A stretch of 64,000 bases of DNA from Flavobacteriaceae bacterium EG-1 (GTDB lineage: Bacteria; Bacteroidota; Bacteroidia; Flavobacteriales; Flavobacteriaceae), in assembly GCF_009649685.1 (NCBI RefSeq), contig NZ_WJPK01000002.1:412202-476201 (forward strand), read 5' to 3'. Below, one piece after another: positions 55,303-64,000 of the stretch (position 1 is its first letter; each line of letters begins with the position of its first letter). The notes below the pieces were generated by a model. That model saw nothing but the letters and a program-made list of their open reading frames with translations. It ran no database searches and was not told the DNA's origin. The position numbers and the translations under genes were made by a program.

Positions 55303-55325
55303 CTTAAATGTTTTGTACATTTAAG
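55303..55325 (+). repeat. Perfect 9-base inverted repeat upstream of the second PSCyt1 gene
   Basis: CTTAAATGT and ACATTTAAG flank a 5-base spacer, 70 bases upstream of the start at 55395. There is no T-run, so it could be an operator for a dimeric regulator rather than a terminator. No regulator gene lies beside it. Confidence 0.45.
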
Positions 55326-55394
55326 GAAACGTCATCAAACTATTTTGCATAACTGTGCTTACGAGCAAGAAGTTGAAACCTGCCTATTTAAAAA

Positions 55395-57938
55395 ATGAGA
55401 AACATAAAAAAGCTAGTTGTTCTTTTTATTTTCACTGTTTTATTTAGTTGCGGTGTGGATAAACCGGCAGATGTAGTGCTGGCATATGACAAACTGCCTG
55501 AAGAAATTGATTTCAATTTTCATGTTAGACCCATTTTATCCGACCGTTGCTTTAATTGTCATGGACCAGATGAAAACACCAGAAAGGCCAATTTAAGATT
55601 AGACACCGAAGATGCTGTTTTCTCAGTCATTCCTGGCAAAGAGACCTTCCCAATAGTAGCAGGTAAGCCAGAAAAAAGTGAACTAATAAATAGAATTCTT
55701 ACTGATGATCTTAATTTGATAATGCCCACACCAGAATCCAATTTAATTTTAACCGCTGAAGAAAAAGCTATTCTAATAAAATGGATAGAACAAGGAGCAA
55801 AGTGGAAAACACATTGGGCATATAATCCACCGGTAAAGTCAGATTTACCCGAGGTTGAAAATAATTCATGGCCTAAAAATGAAATCGATTACTTTGTATT
55901 AAATAAGTTGGAATCAATGGAATTGCAACCTTCTAATGAAGCTGATAAGGAAACTTTAATTCGAAGGCTATCATTTGATTTAAATGGTTTACCCCCTACT
56001 CCTGAAGAAATTCGAATTTTCATAAACGATAAGGCTAATAACGCATATGAAAAACTTGTAGACCGCTTACTTGAATCCAATAGGTATGGCGAGCGTTGGG
56101 CTTGGGAATGGTTAGACGTTGCCAGATATGCCGACACAAATGGATTTCAAGGAGATTTTACACGTGATATGTGGCCGTGGCGCGATTGGGTAATACGTGC
56201 TTTTAATGAAAATATGCCCTATGACCAGTTTACTATTAAACAAATAGCCGGCGACCTATTACCTGATGCTTCACGTGAAGATATTATGGCTACAGCCTTT
56301 AACAGAAATCATCCATACAATACAGAAGGCGGAACAATACCCGAAGAAACTAGAGTTGTTAATGTTTTTGATCGTGTTGAAACCACCGGTACTACCTGGT
56401 TGGGATTAACCATGAATTGTGCCCGATGCCATGATCATAAATATGATGCAATTTCTCAAAAAGAATATTATCAACTGTTTGATTATTTTAATCAAACTTC
56501 AGAAGAAGGCGGTAATTGGGGTGGACAAATTAAGCCTGTACTAAATTTAAGTTCTAAAGAAAAAAGAGATGAAATGGCTGCCATACAGAAATATGCAGAC
56601 AAATTAGTAGCAAAGGTTGACCATTACGAGGATGAGAAATTTCCGAGAGCTTCTGGTTTACCCGTATCGGAATCAAAAGTTGCAAAAAAATTAAAAGGTC
56701 TAGATCCAAGAATCTTACTAAAACCACCTAATAAAAGAGGGTCTGGTAATTTAAAAACCTTGGCGAACTACTTTGCTAACAAAGACAAAACTTATGCGAA
56801 TCTTTTAAAAGATGCATACATAGAACAAGAAAAACACAACAAATTAGCAGCTACTTCTACGATGGTTATGGTTATGGATGAACGCGAAGAACCTCGAACC
56901 ACTTTTATACTTAATAGAGGTGGTTATAATAATCCGCAAGTAGAGGATACTATAGTTAGAAATGTACCTGCCGTATTACCTCCTTTACCAAAGGAAATTG
57001 AAAACAATCGTTTGACTTTAGCTAAATGGTTAGTTTCTAAAGAACAACCTTTAACCGCTCGTGTAACTGTAAATCGATATTGGCAGCAATTTTTTGGGAA
57101 TGGAATTGTAAAAACAATAGAAGACTTTGGTGTACAAGGTGCTTTACCTAGTCATCCTAAATTATTAGATTGGTTAGCGGTTGATTTCCAAGAAAACAAC
57201 TGGAATTTAAAGCGCCTTTTAAAAAAAATAGTAATGAGTTCCACCTACAGACAGTCGTCTAAAGTTTCGGGTAAACTCTTACAAAAAGACACTGAAAACA
57301 AATATTTGGCAAGGGCAACACGTATGCGATTACCCTCTTGGATGCTCCGAGATCAAGCACTTTATATTAGTGGTTTGATGGTAGATTCTATAGGTGGCAA
57401 ACCCGTAAAACCCTATCAACCAGAAGGAATTTGGGCCGAAGCAACTTTCGGACTACGCTCTTATGAACAAGACAAAGGCAATGCTTTATATAGACGCTCT
57501 TTATATACTTTTTGGCGAAGAATAGTTGGACCAACTTTTCTATTTGACAATGCATCTAGACAGTTATGCTCAGTAAAATCATTTAACACAAATACACCCC
57601 TACACGCCTTAACTACATTAAATGATATTACTTATTCGGAAGCTGCAAGGGTAATGGCCGAAAATATAATTACTCACGTAGAGGATGACTCTGAAAGGCT
57701 TAAATATGCGTTTAAAAAAAGTACAGGACGCTTAATTAAAGCGGAGGAGTTTAAAATTTTAAACGATAGATTAACTTCATTAAGAAAAGATTTTTACGAG
57801 AACAAAAAAGAAGCATTGGCTTTAACAACAATAGGCGAATACAAAAGTAATAAGGAAATTGATTTAATAGATCATGCTGCATATACGGCTATATGCTCTT
57901 TACTTTTAAATTTAGATGAAACTATAAATCGGCAGTGA
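55395..57938 (+). CDS. PSCyt1 - DUF1549 - DUF1553 protein (planctomycete-type), shorter form
   Basis: An 847-residue lipoprotein (lipobox FTVLFSCGV, Cys19). PSCyt1 heme motif RCFNCHGPDENTRKANLRL; DUF1549 core RYGERWAWEWLDVARYADTNG; a second heme-like NCARCHDHKYDAIS site and the DUF1553 region LTARVTVNRYWQQFFGN. It lacks the long insert of the protein at 32246-35266. Both copies keep the CARC/AKCHDHK motif, so both probably bind two hemes. The stop overlaps the next start. Confidence 0.9.
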   Translation: MRNIKKLVVLFIFTVLFSCGVDKPADVVLAYDKLPEEIDFNFHVRPILSDRCFNCHGPDENTRKANLRLDTEDAVFSVIPGKETFPIVAGKPEKSELINRILTDDLNLIMPTPESNLILTAEEKAILIKWIEQGAKWKTHWAYNPPVKSDLPEVENNSWPKNEIDYFVLNKLESMELQPSNEADKETLIRRLSFDLNGLPPTPEEIRIFINDKANNAYEKLVDRLLESNRYGERWAWEWLDVARYADTNGFQGDFTRDMWPWRDWVIRAFNENMPYDQFTIKQIAGDLLPDASREDIMATAFNRNHPYNTEGGTIPEETRVVNVFDRVETTGTTWLGLTMNCARCHDHKYDAISQKEYYQLFDYFNQTSEEGGNWGGQIKPVLNLSSKEKRDEMAAIQKYADKLVAKVDHYEDEKFPRASGLPVSESKVAKKLKGLDPRILLKPPNKRGSGNLKTLANYFANKDKTYANLLKDAYIEQEKHNKLAATSTMVMVMDEREEPRTTFILNRGGYNNPQVEDTIVRNVPAVLPPLPKEIENNRLTLAKWLVSKEQPLTARVTVNRYWQQFFGNGIVKTIEDFGVQGALPSHPKLLDWLAVDFQENNWNLKRLLKKIVMSSTYRQSSKVSGKLLQKDTENKYLARATRMRLPSWMLRDQALYISGLMVDSIGGKPVKPYQPEGIWAEATFGLRSYEQDKGNALYRRSLYTFWRRIVGPTFLFDNASRQLCSVKSFNTNTPLHALTTLNDITYSEAARVMAENIITHVEDDSERLKYAFKKSTGRLIKAEEFKILNDRLTSLRKDFYENKKEALALTTIGEYKSNKEIDLIDHAAYTAICSLLLNLDETINRQ

Positions 57939-59422
57939 TGAAGAAAAAAATCTTACATCCATTTGAAGAATATCAAGCCCAAATAACACGTAGAAATTTT
58001 TTCGGAAAAATGGCTATGGGTATTGGAGGCTTGGCACTAGGGTCTATGGTAAACCCATTATCATTATCTGCTGCTGCTACGAACCCAAAAGTTTTAAATT
58101 CCACTATTGGAGGTATACCTCACTTTACACCTAAGGCTAAAAGAATTATTTATCTTTTTCAAAATGGTGCTCCTTCACATGTAGATTTATTTGATTATAA
58201 ACCCTTACTTAAAAAGTGGCATGGAAAACAAATTCCAGATTCACTTACTGCAGGAAAACGCTTTTCTACCATGACCGGTGAACAAGCGGCAAGACCAATA
58301 ATTGGAGAAATCAGCAACTTTGCACAACATGGAAATAGCGGAGCATGGGTTTCCGATTTTATGCCAGAAACTGCAAAAATTGTTGACGACCTTTGTTTTA
58401 TAAAATCAATGTATACAGAATCTGTTAATCACGCTCCGGCAATTACATTTTTTCTTACTGGTTCCGAACAACCGGGAAGACCAAGTTTGGGCTCATGGTT
58501 AACATACGGATTAGGTAGTACTGCAAAAGACCTACCTGATTTTGTTGCAATGACTTCAAGAGATAAAGAAGCTAGTTGCGGCCAAATTTTCTATGATTAT
58601 TATTGGGGAAGTGGTTTCTTGCCAACCAAATTTCAAGGTGTAAAATTCCGAGGAGGTGGCGACCCTGTTTTATATTTAAAAAATCCTGATGGGATGAGTC
58701 GTAAAATGCGTCGCAAAATACTGGATGACATGCAGGCTCTAAATGAAATTAACCATGCAAATTATGGCGACCCCGAGATACAAACACGTATTGCGCAATA
58801 CGAAATGGCTTATAAAATGCAAATGAGCGTACCTGAACTTACTGATTTTTCAGATGAACCACAACACATCTTAGATATGTATGGCCCAGATGTGCATCGA
58901 AAAGGAAGCTATGCATACAACTGTCTAATGGCTCGAAGATTAGCAGAACGTGATGTACGTTTTATACAATGCATGCACGCCGGGTGGGACCAACATACCA
59001 ATTTAAATTATCAACTAATAACCCAATGCAACGACACTGATAGAGCAAGTGCTGCTTTAATAAAAGATTTAAAACAACGTGGAATGCTCGAAGATACTCT
59101 CGTTATTTGGGGAGGAGAATTTGGGCGCACACCCTTTCTGCAAGGCAATATTAAAGACGTACGCAATTGGGGTAGAGACCATCACCCATATGTCTTTACA
59201 TTATGGATGGCTGGTGCTGGTGTAAAACCTGGATTTACCTATGGTGCCTCTGATGAGTTTGGTTTTAACCCCATTGAAACACCTGTTCATGTTCACGATT
59301 TTCAAGCTACTATAATGCACTTAATGGGCATTAACCATGAACAGTTTACTTTTAAACACCAAGGTAGACGCTATCGACTAACAGATGTTCACGGGCATGT
59401 TGTTAAAGATTTATTGAGTTAA
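57938..59422 (+). CDS. DUF1501 protein with Tat-like signal (second copy)
   Basis: ATG 57938 overlaps the previous stop as TGATG. The Tat signal is TRRNFFGKMAMGIGGLAL. Family motifs parallel those of the first copy: RIIYLFQNGAPSHVDLFDY, MYTESVNHAPAITFFLTG, WDQHTNLNYQL and WGGEFGRTPFLQGN. The pair with the gene at 55395 repeats the pair at 32246-36711, which is why a common extracytoplasmic complex is inferred. Confidence 0.92.
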   Translation: MKKKILHPFEEYQAQITRRNFFGKMAMGIGGLALGSMVNPLSLSAAATNPKVLNSTIGGIPHFTPKAKRIIYLFQNGAPSHVDLFDYKPLLKKWHGKQIPDSLTAGKRFSTMTGEQAARPIIGEISNFAQHGNSGAWVSDFMPETAKIVDDLCFIKSMYTESVNHAPAITFFLTGSEQPGRPSLGSWLTYGLGSTAKDLPDFVAMTSRDKEASCGQIFYDYYWGSGFLPTKFQGVKFRGGGDPVLYLKNPDGMSRKMRRKILDDMQALNEINHANYGDPEIQTRIAQYEMAYKMQMSVPELTDFSDEPQHILDMYGPDVHRKGSYAYNCLMARRLAERDVRFIQCMHAGWDQHTNLNYQLITQCNDTDRASAALIKDLKQRGMLEDTLVIWGGEFGRTPFLQGNIKDVRNWGRDHHPYVFTLWMAGAGVKPGFTYGASDEFGFNPIETPVHVHDFQATIMHLMGINHEQFTFKHQGRRYRLTDVHGHVVKDLLS

Positions 59423-59592
59423 TACTCCTTACGATGTTCAAGCATTTTCTCATTAAAAAAACCGCTTTACGATACGCGTTGAATAACCTGATATAAATCA
59501 TATTTTAACTACAACGGAAATCGCAATTTTGATAGCTTAAACTTTAGACTAACCGGCAAAATGGGTTTAAGACTTTAAAAAATTAGCTTCTT

Positions 59593-61395
59593 ATGGCATA
59601 CGCACATTCTTTTCACATTCCTGTAATGGGCATTGGTTTTACAATTGACTCTCCTTTAAAAGTCTCGCAATACGGAATTGACTCTGTTATTTCATTGGTT
59701 GATGATATTCTTCTCGAGAAGCTCCGAAAAATGTACTGTAATAAATACAATCTTCCTTACGATGAGATTACTGACAAATTAGAGGACTTTAGAGCAAAAC
59801 GAATAACATCATACTTAAATACCATACAGAATCTTGCTCAAAAGAAATTTGAAGAATTCAAAAATACGACTACCGAAACTGTTTCTGATATTAAGGAGTA
59901 TTTTAGTGCTTTACCAGACTCATCTACCTTTAAACAAGAATTTTATCAGCTTTCTAAGAATCATAATACCATAGAAGATATTAAAGAATGGGTTAAAGAA
60001 CGCATGCCATTGGGTAGTATAGATGTTAATATAATGACGAAGGTTGATAAAGATAATTATGTCAAAAAAGAAAAACTAGCTTCTGAGTTTAACGATGCCC
60101 ATGCAGCTCTTAGAGGCTACGCCAATAGCAATTTACATTCTTCAGTAATTCTTTCTGCAGGTATGAACCCAAGACTCTATAGCTATTTAGAACAATTTGA
60201 TGATTTCTACCCCGATGTTAATGGATACATTAAAAAGAAAATTGTACTCAAAGTTAGCGACTATCGTTCAGCGCTTATACAAGGTAAATTTTTAGCTAAA
60301 AAAGGAATATGGGTTTCCGAATATAGAATTGAATCTGGACTTAATTGTGGCGGCCATGCATTTGCTACAGACGGCTTTTTAATGGGCCCTATTTTACAAC
60401 AATTCAAGGACAATAAGCAAGAATTAATAGATACGGTTTACGAACTATTTGTCGGAGCCCTAGAACAAAAAGAACGTGTTATTCCAGATAACATAATCGC
60501 CTTAAAAATTTCGGCACAGGGTGGTGTAGGAACTAACGAAGAGCACGAATTTCTTCTTAACGAATACGAAGTAGACTCGGTAGGTTGGGGTTCTGCTTTT
60601 CTATTAGTACCAGAAGCTACCACCGTAGATACAGAAACCTTAAGCAAACTAGCAACTGCAAAAGAAGATGATTTATATTTAAGTAATATATCTCCTCTAG
60701 GCATTCCTTTTCATAGTTTAAAAGGAAATACTAAAGATGAGGAAAAAGCTACTCGAATTATAAATGGTAAACCAGGTAGTCCATGTCCTAAAAAGTTCGT
60801 GGCACTCAATAAAGATTTTAACGAAAAAGGACTTTGCACTGCTTCACGACAATACCAAAATCATAAATTAAAAGAATTAGAGAACCAAGATTTATCACCA
60901 TCGGAGTACGATTATCACTATAATAAAATAACCGAGAAATCTTGTACCTGTGTAGGTCTTGGAACTTCTGCATTACTAGCTTATAATCTAGACACTAAAA
61001 TAGAAGGTAAAGGTGTGTCTATATGCCCTGGTCCAAATATGGCCTATTTTTCGAAAATCACGTCTTTATCTGATATGATACAACATATTTACGGTGCTAA
61101 AAATATAATCTCACGAAAAGATCGCCCAAATATGTTTGTCAAAGAACTTTATATTTATCTTGAATATTATAAAGAACAAATTGCTGAAAATAAAATATCC
61201 CCTACCGAAAAACGAAGAAAACAACTAATATCCTTTGGCAACAATCTCAACGATGGGATTAAGTATTATTTTAATCTGTTTAAAGAACAAAATACATTTG
61301 ACAATGTTTCTCCAAATACCTTAACCCAACAATTGGAAGAGTGTCAATTTATATTAAAAGAATTGACTAGTGATATTGAGGTTATGATTTTTTAA
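59593..61395 (+). CDS. Conserved 600-residue protein of unknown function, TIM-barrel-like, with cysteine motifs
   Basis: No signal peptide, so cytoplasmic. It begins HSFHIPVMGIGFTIDSPLK. Middle segments such as GLNCGGHAFATDGFLMG and ISAQGGVGTNEEHEFLL resemble the flavin-binding ends of TIM-barrel enzymes (nitronate-monooxygenase or glutamate-synthase type). The C-terminal part has cysteines in GSPCPKKF, GLCTASRQY, EKSCTCVGLG and ICPGPNMAYF, a possible Fe-S or zinc site. The residues before 200 are helical. The chemistry cannot be assigned from the sequence. It has 170 bases of upstream spacer and stands alone. Confidence 0.7.
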   Translation: MAYAHSFHIPVMGIGFTIDSPLKVSQYGIDSVISLVDDILLEKLRKMYCNKYNLPYDEITDKLEDFRAKRITSYLNTIQNLAQKKFEEFKNTTTETVSDIKEYFSALPDSSTFKQEFYQLSKNHNTIEDIKEWVKERMPLGSIDVNIMTKVDKDNYVKKEKLASEFNDAHAALRGYANSNLHSSVILSAGMNPRLYSYLEQFDDFYPDVNGYIKKKIVLKVSDYRSALIQGKFLAKKGIWVSEYRIESGLNCGGHAFATDGFLMGPILQQFKDNKQELIDTVYELFVGALEQKERVIPDNIIALKISAQGGVGTNEEHEFLLNEYEVDSVGWGSAFLLVPEATTVDTETLSKLATAKEDDLYLSNISPLGIPFHSLKGNTKDEEKATRIINGKPGSPCPKKFVALNKDFNEKGLCTASRQYQNHKLKELENQDLSPSEYDYHYNKITEKSCTCVGLGTSALLAYNLDTKIEGKGVSICPGPNMAYFSKITSLSDMIQHIYGAKNIISRKDRPNMFVKELYIYLEYYKEQIAENKISPTEKRRKQLISFGNNLNDGIKYYFNLFKEQNTFDNVSPNTLTQQLEECQFILKELTSDIEVMIF

Positions 61396-61503
61396 TTAAT
61401 AGTATAAAGTTTATTTACTTATTAAATCGAATATATTTATTTGACGATTTTTTATTAGTTTAAATTTAACTTAAGATTATATTTAATTTTTAATCAAAAT
61501 CTA

Positions 61504-62352
61504 ATGAAGAATAAGCTAATTCTCCTATTGGTGACAACGTGTTTTTCTTTTGGGTTCTGCCAAACAAAAAGCCCAAAATTAATAGTAAGAGGTGATGATA
61601 TGGGATATTCTCATTCTGGCAATCTTGCCTTAATTCAAAGTTATAAAGAAGGTATAGAAACTTCAATTGAAGTAATTGTTCCTGCTCCTTGGTTTCCTGA
61701 GGCTATAAAAATGCTTAAAGAAAATCCAAATATAGATGTTGGTATTCATCTTGCAATAACAAGTGAATGGGACAATGTTAAATGGAGACCTATCTCCGAC
61801 TGTCCTAGTCTAAAAAATGAAGACGGATACTTTCACCCTATGGTGTTTACCAATCCAAATTATCCAAAAGAATCTATTTCCGAAAATGAATGGAAAATTG
61901 AAGATGTAGAAAAAGAATTTAGAGCACAAATTGAACTTGGGCTAAAACACATTCCACAAGTTAGTCATATTTCTGGTCACATGGGTTGTTCAAATTTGAG
62001 TGAAGCAGTACATGATATGACCAAAAAATTAGCTAAAGAATATGGTCTTCTGTATGACCTGAGTAAATTTAATGTTGAAAGACCAAAATACGATGCTACT
62101 CCAAAAACTTACGAGGGTAGATTAAAAAGCTTTCTTGATATGCTAGACACTTTACAGCCTAACAAAACATATATTTATGTTGAACATCCAGGAATAGACA
62201 ATCAAGAATTGCAAGCAATCTCACATATAGGATACGAAGATGTTGCCAAACATAGACAAGATGTAACTTCAATTTTCACTAGCAAAATAGTAAAAGACAA
62301 AATATTAGAAAAAGGCATTAAACTTATTAGTTATAAAGATATTATTAAATAA
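61504..62352 (+). CDS. Secreted YdjC/ChbG-family carbohydrate deacetylase
   Basis: A 282-residue protein with signal peptide (KLILLLVTTCFSFGFCQ), then the metal motif LIVRGDDMGYSHSGNLA, VGIHLAITSEWDNVKW (a His) and VSHISGHMGCSN. This is the ChbG/HpnK-type deacetylase layout. Family members deacetylate chito-oligosaccharides or similar; an exported version fits the accessory region, and the substrate is not known. Confidence 0.88.
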   Translation: MKNKLILLLVTTCFSFGFCQTKSPKLIVRGDDMGYSHSGNLALIQSYKEGIETSIEVIVPAPWFPEAIKMLKENPNIDVGIHLAITSEWDNVKWRPISDCPSLKNEDGYFHPMVFTNPNYPKESISENEWKIEDVEKEFRAQIELGLKHIPQVSHISGHMGCSNLSEAVHDMTKKLAKEYGLLYDLSKFNVERPKYDATPKTYEGRLKSFLDMLDTLQPNKTYIYVEHPGIDNQELQAISHIGYEDVAKHRQDVTSIFTSKIVKDKILEKGIKLISYKDIIK

Positions 62353-62367
62353 TTCTGTACTCATAAA

Positions 62368-62401
62368 ATATAAAAGCCAGTCAATAAACTAGCTTTTATA
62401 T
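62368..62401. terminator. Hairpin between convergent genes
   Basis: ATATAAAAGC pairs with GCTTTTATAT across a 14-base loop. It lies between the deacetylase end and the end of the enolase-family gene and probably ends both transcripts. Confidence 0.7.
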
Positions 62402-62422
62402 TAGTTGAAGACATTTATACCG

Positions 62423-63811
62423 CTATATTTCCTTAAACAAATCAGTATAATGTTGCGATGGAAGTAGTATTCCTCCACTTTCATCATAAAATGATTGCCC
62501 CGTATTATACACACCATTTTTTGTTTGCGTCCATTCTGCACCTGCTTTAGGGTGGTAAGACACCATTCTATCCCAATCATTATAAAATTGATGACCATTT
62601 GTTTCTAATAATCCTATATCCATCATAGGCAATGGTGCCAAACGAGCTGCAATCGATTTGTTCCAATCTACTAGAATCGGATTAACAGTTAAATCTGCAC
62701 TAAAACAAGGCACTTTGCGCTCATGACAAGCCTGTACAATTTTCATTGTCATACTTAAGGTCTTCGCAATGGCCTTTACGACAATTGTACCATAGCCTTG
62801 TTCCATTCTAACAACAGCATCTTCAACTGCATGTGCACTTTCATCAGCTGCAATTGTAACCCCTAAATCGCCCACAAAAGATTCATCAGTTAAAGCCAGC
62901 GGTTCTTCGATTACTGCTATTTGATCGAACGCACCTATTTTTTTTGCATGATCTAAAAACCGTAAAAGTGTTTCTTTAGATTCGTACCGTCCGTTAGGAT
63001 CAACATAATATGGAATTTTACCATCTCTAGTATGGGGTGTTTCGTAATGCCCAATGTTTTTGTGAACATTGGTTAAGAATTCCATATCCTTAGCCAACAT
63101 TTCTTTTTGAGTACCCTTAGCACCCATTTTTAATTTCATAATAAAATAACCTTCATCGGCAGCAGTTTTTATTTTTTCAATTTCTGTACCTACTGGAAAT
63201 GAAGGAATACTTGCCACTTTCTCATGTTTATGTGATAATCCAGGGCGATACTTCTCTGGTATCATTTCATCGAAATTTCTCATTTTATTTTCATGAGCAT
63301 ATAACAACCAAGCTGCATTATCCACAGCCACTAAAGAATTAAGTGCAAAGGTTTTTCTTAGATCTGCTTCTCCAGTTATTTTCTTACCATATTCATGTAC
63401 TTCTGGTAAAATTTCATCGAGCAATTTAATTGGATCCGTAAAAGAACGGCCTTTAATTATTTGCAATGCCCGTTCACTTAATGCGAACATTAAAGCATTA
63501 GCTCCGTTCTCGGAGTGCGCACGTGCAACCCTACCATCAGACCACAAAGGACTTTGTGTTCCAAGACCAACTTTTGAGATACCAGAATCACTTTGCAACC
63601 AAGCAGCAGATTGCCAGAGTTGCGTAACCGCTCCGCCTCCAAAACGATAAGGCGTAAGTGACTCCCTTTCAAAATTTGAGTTCGTATTATTTATCGTAAT
63701 TTTTGTTTGCATATTTCTTGCTTTAATTGATGCCTTCATAGTCATAGGTAGTCCCATCGAACTTAGTACCGTAGCTGCGGAAGTCTTATTAATAAATTCT
63801 CTACGCTTCAT
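62423..63811 (-). CDS. Tat-exported enolase-superfamily (mandelate racemase/muconate lactonizing-like) protein
   Basis: A 462-residue protein whose N-terminus MKRREFINKTSAATVLSSM is a twin-arginine signal. The enolase barrel shows the KxK lysine motif YFIMKLKMGAKG, metal ligands YYVDPNGRY, AVIEEPLAL and TIAADESAH, and the opposite-face lysine IVVKAIAKTLSM. These are all the usual acid-sugar dehydratase or racemase residues. Export of such an enzyme is unusual and parallels the exported oxidoreductases. It is followed upstream by another gene on the same strand. Confidence 0.87.
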   Translation of the reverse strand: MKRREFINKTSAATVLSSMGLPMTMKASIKARNMQTKITINNTNSNFERESLTPYRFGGGAVTQLWQSAAWLQSDSGISKVGLGTQSPLWSDGRVARAHSENGANALMFALSERALQIIKGRSFTDPIKLLDEILPEVHEYGKKITGEADLRKTFALNSLVAVDNAAWLLYAHENKMRNFDEMIPEKYRPGLSHKHEKVASIPSFPVGTEIEKIKTAADEGYFIMKLKMGAKGTQKEMLAKDMEFLTNVHKNIGHYETPHTRDGKIPYYVDPNGRYESKETLLRFLDHAKKIGAFDQIAVIEEPLALTDESFVGDLGVTIAADESAHAVEDAVVRMEQGYGTIVVKAIAKTLSMTMKIVQACHERKVPCFSADLTVNPILVDWNKSIAARLAPLPMMDIGLLETNGHQFYNDWDRMVSYHPKAGAEWTQTKNGVYNTGQSFYDESGGILLPSQHYTDLFKEI

Positions 63812-63853
63812 AAATCTTTTGTTTTCATAGGATCATCAATACTTATAAATTTT

Positions 63854-64000
63854 TTATTTTGGAATGGCATTTAAAGTGTACCAGGCCTCTGTCGACCATA
63901 GCTTTTGATTTTCTACACTTTGTAAATCGACGGGAGTCCTTAAATATACAACATGTTCTTTTTTTAGTCCCGGAAGTTCTAAATATAGTTTTGTTCTATT
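63854..64000 (-). CDS. C-terminal end of a gene that continues beyond the window
   Basis: The frame is open to the window edge and ends at the TAA at 63854, 43 bases before the enolase start. The 48 visible residues include YLELPGLKKEHVVYLRTP and LWSTEAWYTLNAIPK. Ends of this form close large secreted propeller/heme-binding proteins of the PQQ-dehydrogenase type in Bacteroidota. That is a recollection of family ends only. It may be co-transcribed with the enolase-family gene. Confidence 0.6.
   Translation of the reverse strand, partial: NRTKLYLELPGLKKEHVVYLRTPVDLQSVENQKLWSTEAWYTLNAIPK

Overview
The window is AT-rich (about one third G+C by eye), densely coded, and carries Bacteroidota-type promoters (TAnnTTTG near -7), lipoprotein and Tat signals and gene families typical of a marine Flavobacteriaceae. 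This placement is inferred from gene content and codon bias, not from a marker gene. No rRNA, tRNA, CRISPR array, transposase or integrase was seen.

Region 1 (1-15917, all +) is most of a flexirubin / aryl-polyene pigment operon. It holds a methyltransferase end, a truncated ketosynthase-like protein, an acyl carrier protein, a ketosynthase plus a chain-length-factor-like partner, a NodB-type deacetylase, LolA-like and lipoprotein components, a hotdog dehydratase, a GT2-DUF2062 acyltransferase/glycosyltransferase-like protein, a giant MMPL exporter fused to an acyltransferase and a decayed methyltransferase-like tail, a FAD oxidoreductase, a C45-type acyltransferase lipoprotein and a phenylacetate-CoA-ligase-like adenylating enzyme. 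Starts and stops overlap at most junctions, so it is read as one unit. The polyene is built on the carrier protein, activated and esterified at the membrane, and exported to the outer membrane.

Region 2 (15930-31490) is mixed housekeeping. It has a pentapeptide-repeat protein, a convergent block of three tandem 37-codon micro-ORFs (16673-17103, minus strand, one copy frameshifted), a DUF6265-like secreted protein, a small zinc-ribbon protein, a CBS-domain protein, a membrane M28 peptidase, an SDR-like protein and a TPR protein. A minus-strand polyamine/ATP-grasp block follows: arginine decarboxylase, agmatinase, deoxyhypusine-synthase homologue, an acidic small protein, a GNAT-nitrilase fusion and a protease-RimK fusion. 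Upstream of speA lies a possible three-way-junction leader.

Region 3 (31491-64000) is an accessory catabolic region full of exported proteins. There are two PSCyt1/DUF1549/DUF1553 + DUF1501 gene pairs of the kind common in planctomycetes and marine Bacteroidota, a sulfatase, two Tat-exported Gfo/Idh/MocA oxidoreductases, a beta-propeller and a membrane cytochrome-LRR protein. A nine-gene minus-strand operon (43284-52545) encodes an apparently extracytoplasmic amino-acid-type pathway: amidohydrolase, SelA-like PLP enzyme with a Tat signal, two exported RidA proteins, a TRAP transporter, a bile-acid-type Na+ symporter and a PQQ-type dehydrogenase with cytochrome c. The end carries a conserved 600-residue unknown protein, a YdjC/ChbG-type deacetylase, a Tat-exported enolase-superfamily protein and the tail of another gene.

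The two items most worth a second look are the tandem microproteins and the exported PLP/RidA/amidohydrolase operon.
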